Part shown: positions 7,851 through 14,472 of the stretch, one piece after another
Position numbering within the stretch: position 1 is the stretch's first letter
How the letters are laid out: every line of letters begins with the position of its first letter
DNA from: Lachnospiraceae bacterium
GTDB lineage: Bacteria; Bacillota; Clostridia; Lachnospirales; Lachnospiraceae
Assembly: GCA_024695225.1 (NCBI GenBank)
Contig: JAILIO010000136.1
Span: 1-18,104, forward strand
Length of the DNA: 18,104 nucleotides
Reading direction: 5' to 3'
Made by a program: the position numbers and the translations under genes
Notes under the pieces: generated by a model
What the model was told of the DNA's origin: nothing
The model's database searches: none
The model's input: the letters and a program-made list of their open reading frames with translations, nothing else

Positions 7851-8597
7851 TCAGTGATTTACAAGGCTTGCAAATACTGCGGCGCCAAACCCGTTGTCTA
7901 TGTTTTCAACACACATCCCGCTGGCGCAGGAATTTAACATGGACATAAGCGCTGTCAGCCCGCCAAATGCCGTGCCGTAACCGACACTTGTGGGCACTGC
8001 GATCACGGGACAGGAAGCAAGTCCTGTGACCACCGCAGGGAAGGCGCCTTCCATTCCCGCAATGGCTATGATCACAGATGCATTCCCTATCTCATCTGAA
8101 TGGGAGAGAAGCCTGTGTATGCCTGCGACTCCCACATCATAGACTGTCCTGACATCATTCCCCATGGCTCTTGCGGTCACTGCAGCTTCCTCAGCCACAT
8201 AGATATCACTTGTACCTGCGGTCATGATCAGTATATACCCCTTTCCGTCGGGCTCGGGGAAACTTCCGGAAACCGCTATACGTCCCCCGGGGAAATACTG
8301 AAACTCCGGCACCCTGTCTTTTACAGTAAGGGCCTTTTCCTCGTCAAGCCTGGTGATCAAAACCCTCTTCTGTCCGTCCTGCCTGAGGGCGCACACTATA
8401 TCCACTATCTGGTCGGGGGTCTTTCCACCTCCAAAGACCACTTCCCCCCGTCCTGTTCTCACAGATCTGCCCAGGTCCACATTTGCAAATCCAAGATCCC
8501 TGTTCTGATCGAGCCTTATCCCGGAAAATGCATCCTCAGCAGTGCTCTCCCCGGCCTCCACGGCTTTAAGGATCTTTAAGAGTTCATTTCCGTCCAT
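7851..8597 (-). CDS. larB: LarB, pyridinium-3,5-biscarboxylate mononucleotide synthase
   Basis: First enzyme of nickel-pincer nucleotide biosynthesis. It carboxylates and hydrolyses nicotinic acid adenine dinucleotide to pyridinium-3,5-biscarboxylate mononucleotide. The product is 248 aa, normal for the family. The start is ATG 8597 (MDGNELLKIL), not the longer frame from 8693, since AGGAGG lies about 10 nt upstream and homology begins there. The C-terminal half is an AIR-carboxylase (PurE)-like domain: TAGTSDIYVAEEAAVTA, YDVGVAGIHRLLSH, IAIAGMEGAFPAVVTGL, IAVPTSVGYGTAFGGLTAL and the conserved end CASGMCVENIDNGFGAA. It overlaps larC by 14 nt, so the two are translationally coupled. No larE or larA is in the window; the remaining pathway gene must be elsewhere if the cofactor is made. 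Confidence 0.95.
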   Translation of the reverse strand: MDGNELLKILKAVEAGESTAEDAFSGIRLDQNRDLGFANVDLGRSVRTGRGEVVFGGGKTPDQIVDIVCALRQDGQKRVLITRLDEEKALTVKDRVPEFQYFPGGRIAVSGSFPEPDGKGYILIMTAGTSDIYVAEEAAVTARAMGNDVRTVYDVGVAGIHRLLSHSDEIGNASVIIAIAGMEGAFPAVVTGLASCPVIAVPTSVGYGTAFGGLTALMSMLNSCASGMCVENIDNGFGAAVFASLVNH

Positions 8598-9996
8598 TTT
8601 TAACAATCCTCCTGACCTCATCCAGGGACATGCCATTTTTAAGAGCGATCTCTGAAAGGTCCTCGTACTCCGGTTTCCTTCTCTCCGTTCCAAACCCCTT
8701 GCTGACCTTATATCTCACAGCCCCCAGAGGTGTGTTTTCCGTGATCTCTTCCCTCTCCATCACAAGCCTTTCCTGGCGCTCTTTCCTGACTCCTATGGTC
8801 CCGGTGTGCATAAATATCGCCCTTTCCACGGCACTCTCCGCCTCTTCCCTGCACAGCACGGTAATAAGTACCCCCGGCCTTTCCTTCTTCATATATACCG
8901 GTGTTTCAAACACCTCCAAGGCCCCTGCTTTCCTGATCTCTGAAGCTGCAAAAGCAAGGCTTTCACCTGTCATATCATCCACAGTGCACTGATAGACCGT
9001 GACCACATCCCTGTCTGCCGCATTCTCCTCTCCGAGAAAGACCCTAAGCACATTTGCGCTTCCCGTATCCTTATGCCCAAGTCCTGTCCCGGTCCTGTCA
9101 AACGTCATATGGGGCATCTCCCCGAATTCGTCCGCAAAAAACTTCAGTATCGCTGCCCCTGTGGGAGTACACAGTTCACCTTCGGTTTGTCCTGCGTACA
9201 CCGGAACTCCCTTCAGTATCTCTGCCGTGGCGGGTGCAGGCACCGGGAGTATGCCGTGGGCTGTCTTCACCGTGCCAAATCCTGTGCACACAGGAGATAC
9301 AACGATTCTGTCAGCCCCTATCATATCAAATAAAAGACAGGAAGACACAACATCACAGACCGCATCCGCGGTTCCCACCTCGTGGAAATGGATATCACTG
9401 ATCCCGGTGCCATGTACCCTGCTCTCTGCTCCCGCGATCTCTCCATAGATCGAAAGGGCATTGTTTTTCACTCTTTCCGGGATATCCAGGGATCCTATAA
9501 GAGCCTTCACATCTCTGTATGCCGTGTGGTGATGATGGTTTCCCGCGTGATCATGCCCGTGGTGATCATGCTCTTCTGCCTGTTCATGTCCGTGATGATG
9601 ACATTCCTCATCATTCTCATGCCCATGGTGACGGCTCTCTTCCCCATGTTCATGGCTGTGATGACAGCATTCCTCGTGCTCATGCCCGTGGTGATGGCTC
9701 TCTTCCCCATGTTCATGGCTGTGATGACAGCATTCCTCGTGCTCATGCCCGTGATCGCAGAGCGACCGGCTCTCCGGTCCATCTTCTTCCTCTCCATGTC
9801 CATCCAGTTTCACATCGCAGAGTATCCCGCCTATCATATGGCTCTTTCCATGTGTCAGAGAAAATGAAACCCCGGGCAAGCCCAGGGAATCGATCCTCTC
9901 TTTAAATGCATCCCTGTCGTCTATGAGACCTGAAAGGGCAGCCGTTATCATATCTCCGGCGGCACCGGAACTGCACTGTATAAATAATGTCCTCAT
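8584..9996 (-). CDS. larC: LarC, nickel-pincer cofactor cyclometallase with His/Cys-rich insert
   Basis: Inserts nickel into the pyridinium-3,5-bisthiocarboxylate mononucleotide ligand (CTP-dependent cyclometallase), the last step of the cofactor pathway. It is 470 aa in one uninterrupted frame; in Lactobacillus plantarum the two halves, LarC1 and LarC2, are joined by a programmed frameshift. The N-terminus is MRTLFIQCSSGAAGDMITAAL (family SGxxGDM motif at 10-15). Residues 81-158 are a very His/Glu/Cys-rich insert with a 21-residue tandem duplication, presumably binding nickel. Further conserved blocks are FHEVGTADAVCDVV, GELCTPTGAAILKFFAD and the LarC2 segment VYQCTVDDMTGESLAFA. The ATG is preceded by GGGAGG at normal distance. 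It starts 3 nt after the carboxypeptidase gene and overlaps larB. Confidence 0.95.
   Translation of the reverse strand: MRTLFIQCSSGAAGDMITAALSGLIDDRDAFKERIDSLGLPGVSFSLTHGKSHMIGGILCDVKLDGHGEEEDGPESRSLCDHGHEHEECCHHSHEHGEESHHHGHEHEECCHHSHEHGEESRHHGHENDEECHHHGHEQAEEHDHHGHDHAGNHHHHTAYRDVKALIGSLDIPERVKNNALSIYGEIAGAESRVHGTGISDIHFHEVGTADAVCDVVSSCLLFDMIGADRIVVSPVCTGFGTVKTAHGILPVPAPATAEILKGVPVYAGQTEGELCTPTGAAILKFFADEFGEMPHMTFDRTGTGLGHKDTGSANVLRVFLGEENAADRDVVTVYQCTVDDMTGESLAFAASEIRKAGALEVFETPVYMKKERPGVLITVLCREEAESAVERAIFMHTGTIGVRKERQERLVMEREEITENTPLGAVRYKVSKGFGTERRKPEYEDLSEIALKNGMSLDEVRRIVKNGRK
9633..9758. repeat. 63-bp tandem duplication in the LarC metal-binding insert
   Basis: Two adjacent 63-bp units (9633-9695 and 9696-9758), nearly identical to the last few bases, encode two copies of a 21-residue unit built from HGHEHEECCHH and SHEHGEES. 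Weaker, shorter His-Gly-His copies continue toward 9520 (HHGHENDEECHHHGHEQ). The near-identity at DNA level indicates a recent in-frame duplication. Confidence 0.9.
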
Positions 9997-9999
9997 TTT

Positions 10000-11040
10000 T
10001 CAGAGCACCTCCCTGTATATCTCAACATGGTCGTAAATACATCTCCAGGAACTCCATGCCCCTGCTGTGACGCATATATATTTCTCCCCCGCCTGATTCT
10101 CCGCATAGCTTGCCGCGCAGTTTCCGGACTCCGACACAAAACCTGTCTTGGCCCCCATCACCATCTGCCCGTTTTCCTTATCTTCTATGCGCCGCAAAAA
10201 CCAGTTTGAAGTCTCTATCCCCTCCGGATGCTGTTCAGTGAAGGATGTGGTGTATTTTTTACAGGCCAGGGCCGATCGGCAGATCTCATTGTTCTCTGCA
10301 GCTTCCATTATCATGGCCATATCATAAAGAGTGGAATAGTTTTCCGAATGAAACACTCCCACACAGTTGGTAAAATGAGTGCCGTCCAGTTCCATCTTCT
10401 TCACTTTTTCGTTCATGAGCATCACAAACTGCTCCTGACTGCCTGCCACATATTCCGCAAGAGCCATCATGGCGTCCGCCCCGGAGGAACATATGCCTGC
10501 GCAGAACAGATCGTTCACCGTGACAACTTCATCCACGGAAAAACCCACAGCACTGCAGTCATTGGTATAACTGTAATCAGTGTCACCGATGTTGATAGTC
10601 ACCTTGTCATTCAGGGATTCCCTGCTTTCCAGGTGCTCAGCCGCCACCAGGATGGTCATTATCTTGGTCATGGAAGCCGGATATATGCGCTCATGAATGC
10701 TGCCCTTTTTGGCTATTATAGTGCCCTCATTCAGGTTCACAAGGACTGCGTGGTCGCTCTTCACTTCACCGTCTGCGGCATAGCCATGAGTTTCGGCGTT
10801 CTCCGCGGCCGAATATACCGTGTCATCCACCATGGGATCTTGTTCTTCCGTCTCCTCTGTCTCTATGACCGCTTTAGAATAATCGATGTCTTCCACGGGA
10901 ACTTCCTTTTTTTCTCCCGATGGTCCACGGAACAACAGACAGATCGCAAGCGAAAAAACAAGGACCACACCGGCCACCAAAGCATAAAAACTTTTTTTGA
11001 AACGTACCCGCTTTTTCCGTCTTCCTTTTCTGCGGCTCAA
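10000..11040 (-). CDS. D-alanyl-D-alanine carboxypeptidase (DacA/PBP5-like, S11 family)
   Basis: Trims the terminal D-Ala from peptidoglycan stem peptides outside the membrane. The product is 346 aa: a very basic cytoplasmic N-terminus (1-16), an uncleaved anchor helix (18-37), a charged spacer (40-90), then the serine-peptidase domain. The active-site SxxK is S123-M-T-K126 (PASMTKIMT) and the KTG is at 298-300 (MGAKTGFVSESG). The second motif reads SSGADAMMALAEY (185-197), so the usual Asn of SxN is Ala. The PBP5-type C-terminal domain and amphipathic tail are missing; the anchor is N-terminal instead. The start is TTG 11040, overlapping the lysA stop by 4 nt (TTGA), with AAGGA nine bases upstream. 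Coupling to lysA links lysine/diaminopimelate metabolism to wall trimming. The substrate is inferred from the family. Confidence 0.88.
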   Translation of the reverse strand: MSRRKGRRKKRVRFKKSFYALVAGVVLVFSLAICLLFRGPSGEKKEVPVEDIDYSKAVIETEETEEQDPMVDDTVYSAAENAETHGYAADGEVKSDHAVLVNLNEGTIIAKKGSIHERIYPASMTKIMTILVAAEHLESRESLNDKVTINIGDTDYSYTNDCSAVGFSVDEVVTVNDLFCAGICSSGADAMMALAEYVAGSQEQFVMLMNEKVKKMELDGTHFTNCVGVFHSENYSTLYDMAMIMEAAENNEICRSALACKKYTTSFTEQHPEGIETSNWFLRRIEDKENGQMVMGAKTGFVSESGNCAASYAENQAGEKYICVTAGAWSSWRCIYDHVEIYREVL

Positions 11041-12332
11041 ATCCCCTGTTCCTTCAGAACTTCATCCAAAGGACCGGCAGCCTCGGTGCAGTCGAAGGTC
11101 GCAAAGTAATCCCTGGGATTCTCAGCCCGTCTTATAAGCTCCACTGAACCGTCTTCCTTGAGAAGGAGTTCCGCCGATCTCATTTTTCCGTTGTAATTGT
11201 ATCCCATGGAGTATCCGTGTGCCCCCGCATCGTGGATGAACAGATAATCTCCCATGTCTATCCGGGGCATCGCCCTGTCCACCGCAAATTTGTCGTTATT
11301 TTCGCAGAGGGAGCCGGTGATATCGTATGTGTGATCGCAAGTGGAATCCTCTTTTCCAAGCACCGTGATATGGTGATATGCGCCGTACATGGCAGGTCTT
11401 ATCAGATTCACTGCGCAGGCGTCCACGCCTATGTATTCCTTGTAGGTGTGTTTTTCATGGATGGCTTTGGTCACAAGTCCTCCGTACGGTCCGGTCATAA
11501 ACCTTCCCATCTCCGTGCACAGTCTGACCTTGTCCATGCCCGCCGGCACCAGCACATCTTCATAGACCTGGCGGACCCTCTCTCCTATCTCGAGTATATC
11601 GTTGCCCTGCTGTTCCGGCTTGTAGGCAACGCCTACTCCCCCTGACAGGTTGACAAATGAGATATCCGCTCCTGTGTCTTTATTTACCTTCACTGCCAGT
11701 TCAAAGAGTATCCTTGAAAGAATGGGATAATAATCGTTTGTTATGGTGTTGCTGGCCAGGAAGGCGTGTATCCCAAAGTGTTTCACACCCTTTTTCATCA
11801 TGACCCGCACCGCCTCAAACACCTGGGATTCGGTCATTCCGTATTTGGAATCTCCGGGGTTGTCCATGATCCCATTGCTCATGCGGAATATCCCCCCGGG
11901 GTTGAAACGGATGCTCATGGTCTCAGGAAGTTTGCCGCCACAGGCCTTCTCGCAGAAATCGATATGGGTGATATCGTCCAGATTGATCACAGCCCCGGTG
12001 TGGGCGGCATAGGTGTATTCCGAGAAGGGAGTGTCGTTTGACGAAAACATAACCCTGTCCCCCGGGATACCTACGGCCTTTGCCAGGGCAAGTTCATTGA
12101 AAGATGCGCAGTCTGCCCCAAAACCATATTCATTGAATATGGAGAGTATCTTTGGATTGGGGGTTGCCTTCACCGCGAAATACTCGATAAACCCGGGATT
12201 CCAGGCGAAGGCTTTTTTTACGTTTTCAGCATTTCTCCTGATCCCCGCCTCATCATAGAGATGAAAAGGGGTGGGATAAGTTTTTACGATCTCCTCGATC
12301 TGCTCTTTTGTCACAAAAGGAAGTGGATGCAT
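11037..12332 (-). CDS. lysA: Diaminopimelate decarboxylase (LysA family)
   Basis: A PLP enzyme of fold III that decarboxylates meso-diaminopimelate to lysine. The product is 431 aa, close to the usual 420-440. It has PLP lysine K55 in YFAVKATPNP, H189 in HFGIHAFL, the glycine loop GGVGVAY (231-237) and EMGRFMTGPYG (around 274-284). The C-terminal substrate region has GSLCENNDKF (340-349); the catalytic Cys343 is kept, while the usual Glu-Ser-x-Asp after it reads Glu-Asn-Asn-Asp. HDAGAHGYSMGYNYNGKMRSAELLL closes the domain. The ATG is preceded by GGAGG six bases away. It follows ung by 28 nt and overlaps the carboxypeptidase start. The ENND variant leaves room for a related decarboxylase (for example of carboxynorspermidine), but overall similarity favours LysA. 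Confidence 0.88.
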   Translation of the reverse strand: MHPLPFVTKEQIEEIVKTYPTPFHLYDEAGIRRNAENVKKAFAWNPGFIEYFAVKATPNPKILSIFNEYGFGADCASFNELALAKAVGIPGDRVMFSSNDTPFSEYTYAAHTGAVINLDDITHIDFCEKACGGKLPETMSIRFNPGGIFRMSNGIMDNPGDSKYGMTESQVFEAVRVMMKKGVKHFGIHAFLASNTITNDYYPILSRILFELAVKVNKDTGADISFVNLSGGVGVAYKPEQQGNDILEIGERVRQVYEDVLVPAGMDKVRLCTEMGRFMTGPYGGLVTKAIHEKHTYKEYIGVDACAVNLIRPAMYGAYHHITVLGKEDSTCDHTYDITGSLCENNDKFAVDRAMPRIDMGDYLFIHDAGAHGYSMGYNYNGKMRSAELLLKEDGSVELIRRAENPRDYFATFDCTEAAGPLDEVLKEQGI

Positions 12333-12360
12333 ATTTTTCCTCCATAAAACCTGTCAACAG

Positions 12361-13035
12361 TTATATATCTTCGATCTGCCAGTCTATTGGGGAAACGCCC
12401 CTTGCTGTCAGAAAATCATTTGCCTTTTTAAAATGACCGCAGCCAAAAAATCCCCTTGACGCGGAAAGAGGGCTGGGATGGGGTGAAGTCAGCACAAGAT
12501 GATCGGGATTGTCAAGCATACCTCTTTTTTCCCCGGCCGGTCTCCCCCAGAGCATTATGACCACAGGTCCGGGAATGTCATTTACAGCTTTTATCACCGC
12601 ATCTGTGAAGGTTTCCCAGCCAATACCTTTATGGGACATGGGGCTGTGGGCTCTCACAGTCAATATGGTGTTCAGCATGAGTACCCCCTGGTCAGCCCAT
12701 TTTTTCAGGTAACCGTTGTTGGGGATCTTATATCCATATTCATCTGAAAGTTCTTTGTAGATATTCTTTAGAGAAGGCGGGATATCAGCACCGGGCAGGA
12801 CAGAAAAGCAAAGCCCGTGAGCCTGCCCAGGCCCGTGATAGGGATCCTGTCCCAGGATCAGGACTTTTACGTCCTTGTAGGATGTAAAATGAAAAGCGTT
12901 GAATATATCCTGCTTCGGTGGATATACAACACCCTTTTTGTACTCATTTCCAACCGTGACGAAAAGATCCCTGTAATATGGTTTTCCGAATTCCGGCTGC
13001 AGCACCGGCAGCCAGTCATTGTCTATAGCTCCCAT
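12361..13035 (-). CDS. ung: Uracil-DNA glycosylase, family 1
   Basis: Removes uracil from DNA at the first step of base excision repair, in the cytoplasm. The product is 224 aa, the normal length. Motif A is GQDPYHGPGQAHGLCFS (62-78), with catalytic Asp64 and Tyr66 that excludes thymine. VLMLNTILTVR is the conserved central strand. Motif B is HPSPLSASRGF, with His186. The ATG start is one base after the hisF stop (TGATATG). Placement inside a biosynthetic polycistron is common for ung and carries no functional hint. Confidence 0.97.
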   Translation of the reverse strand: MGAIDNDWLPVLQPEFGKPYYRDLFVTVGNEYKKGVVYPPKQDIFNAFHFTSYKDVKVLILGQDPYHGPGQAHGLCFSVLPGADIPPSLKNIYKELSDEYGYKIPNNGYLKKWADQGVLMLNTILTVRAHSPMSHKGIGWETFTDAVIKAVNDIPGPVVIMLWGRPAGEKRGMLDNPDHLVLTSPHPSPLSASRGFFGCGHFKKANDFLTARGVSPIDWQIEDI

Positions 13036-13036
13036 A

Positions 13037-13795
13037 TCAAAGCCTCACAGGAACAGAGCGGTCCTTAAGATACTCTTTTACACTGCGTATGGACAGTTCG
13101 TGATAATGAAACAGAGAAGCCGCAAGAGCTGCGTCTGCATGACCCTTTTCAAAGGCGTCAAAGAAATCTTCTTCACATCCGGCGCCTCCGGATGCGATGA
13201 CAGGTATCCTCACACTGTCGGCCACAAGAGATGTCAGTTTGTTATCAAAGCCGGACTTGGTTCCGTCCCGGTCCATGGAAGTCAGAAGTATCTCCCCGGC
13301 CCCAAGTTTTTCGGCCCTCATGGCCCACTCCACGGCATCCAGGCCGGTATCTTCCCTGCCGCCCTTTTTATATGCCGTATAATGACCGTCATCTGTGCTT
13401 CTGGCGTCGATAGCCACCACTACGCACTGACTTCCGAACTTTTCAGCGCTTCTGCTTATGAGTTCCGGATCCTCAAGCGCCGCGGTATTGATGGATATCT
13501 TGTCCGCCCCTTCCCTGAGGACCGCCGCAAAATCTTCAACACTTCGGATGCCTCCGCCTACGGTGAAGGGAATAAATACCCTCTCTGCCACCCTTCTGAC
13601 CAGTTCCGTGACAGTGGCCCTCCTGTCGCTTGAAGCTGTGATATCCAAAAAAACCAGCTCATCCGCGCCCTCACGGTCGTAAGCTTCCCCGCATTCCGCA
13701 GGGTCTCCCGCATCTCTCAGATCCAGAAAATTTATACCTTTTACAACTCTTCCATCCTTGACATCAAGGCATGGGATTATCCTTCTCGTAAGCAT
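13037..13795 (-). CDS. hisF: Imidazole glycerol phosphate synthase cyclase subunit HisF
   Basis: Cyclase half of IGP synthase: it uses ammonia delivered by HisH to convert PRFAR to imidazole glycerol phosphate and AICAR, linking histidine and purine synthesis. The product is 252 aa, a complete (beta/alpha)8 barrel beginning MLTRRIIPCLDVKDGRVVKG. Catalytic aspartates are Asp11 and Asp130 (VVAIDAR). Phosphate-binding loops are FTVGGGIRS and IASGGAG. Upstream is GGAGAACAGAA then ATG. It follows hisH after 68 nt, the widest gap in the polycistron, and is one base ahead of ung. The other his genes are not in this window. Confidence 0.97.
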   Translation of the reverse strand: MLTRRIIPCLDVKDGRVVKGINFLDLRDAGDPAECGEAYDREGADELVFLDITASSDRRATVTELVRRVAERVFIPFTVGGGIRSVEDFAAVLREGADKISINTAALEDPELISRSAEKFGSQCVVVAIDARSTDDGHYTAYKKGGREDTGLDAVEWAMRAEKLGAGEILLTSMDRDGTKSGFDNKLTSLVADSVRIPVIASGGAGCEEDFFDAFEKGHADAALAASLFHYHELSIRSVKEYLKDRSVPVRL

Positions 13796-13816
13796 TTCTG
13801 TTCTCCAATCCCGGAT

Positions 13817-13862
13817 CCGGACACGGCGATCTCTTTGACACCGATATCCCCCGGGGGTCCGG
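13817..13862. other. Nested inverted repeats in the hisH-hisF spacer
   Basis: Within the 68-nt spacer, CCGGAC (13817-13822) pairs with GTCCGG (13857-13862). A perfect CCCCCGGGGG palindrome (13848-13857) lies inside, and a weaker CGGUG/CGCCG stem is possible between the arms. No U-tract follows, so it is not a plain terminator. It might slow ribosomes or protect mRNA ends. This is a weak call. Confidence 0.3.
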
Positions 13863-13863
13863 T

Positions 13864-14472
13864 CTATATCCGGAGAAAATTCTCAAGCATCAGAAGCCCC
13901 TGTTCAGAGCTTTTTTCAGGATGGAACTGGCATGCGAACACATTTCCGTATTCGACGGAAGCATCTATCACTTCCCCATATACTGTCCTGGCTTTAACAG
14001 CGCCGGAATCCTCCGATGTGAGATAATATGAATGGACAAAATATACGAAAGAACCGTCGGGGACTCCCTTAAAGAGTCTCCCATCACCTGAAAGCTCAAG
14101 GGAATTCCAGCCGATATGCGGAACCTTGAGTTCGCTGTCAGGAAGTTTTCTGATACTGCCTTTAAGTATTCCCAGCCCCTTTGCCCCCGGGCTTTCATCC
14201 GATGTGCCGTACAACAACTGAAGGCCGAGACATATTCCCAGAAAAGGGGTATCGGAAGAACACACCTCTCTGATGATATCACTGAGTCCCTGTCTGTCCA
14301 GGCGTTCCATTGCATCCCCGAAAGCGCCCACCCCCGGGAGTATCACCCTGGAAGCCTTTGATATATCCTTAGGACTGTCAGTCACAAGAGTATCGGCGCC
14401 CAATCTGTTCAGGGCTTTTTCAACACTTTTTATATTTCCGGCGCCATAATCGACGATAGCCACATAACTCAT
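13864..14472 (-). CDS. hisH: Imidazole glycerol phosphate synthase glutaminase subunit HisH
   Basis: Class I glutamine amidotransferase that hydrolyses glutamine and channels ammonia to HisF. The product is 202 aa, full length. It has the N-terminal block MSYVAIVDYGAGNIKSVEKAL, the oxyanion strand ILPGVGAFGDAM, nucleophile Cys81 in FLGICLGLQLLYG, and catalytic His184 and Glu186 in CQFHPEKSSEQG. The ATG overlaps the stop of the 720-aa gene by one base (TGATG), so its translation is coupled to a protein with no evident connection to histidine synthesis. The hisH-hisF pair without hisA or hisIE between or around them is unusual for a full his operon but common in split his loci. Confidence 0.97.
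   Translation of the reverse strand: MSYVAIVDYGAGNIKSVEKALNRLGADTLVTDSPKDISKASRVILPGVGAFGDAMERLDRQGLSDIIREVCSSDTPFLGICLGLQLLYGTSDESPGAKGLGILKGSIRKLPDSELKVPHIGWNSLELSGDGRLFKGVPDGSFVYFVHSYYLTSEDSGAVKARTVYGEVIDASVEYGNVFACQFHPEKSSEQGLLMLENFLRI

Noticed and set aside
9507..9867. Repeat-bearing frames on both strands and a possible CRISPR-like repeat in the larC region
   Set aside because: The repeats are 63-bp back-to-back copies without spacers and stay in frame with LarC. They encode a His-rich insert, not a CRISPR array.
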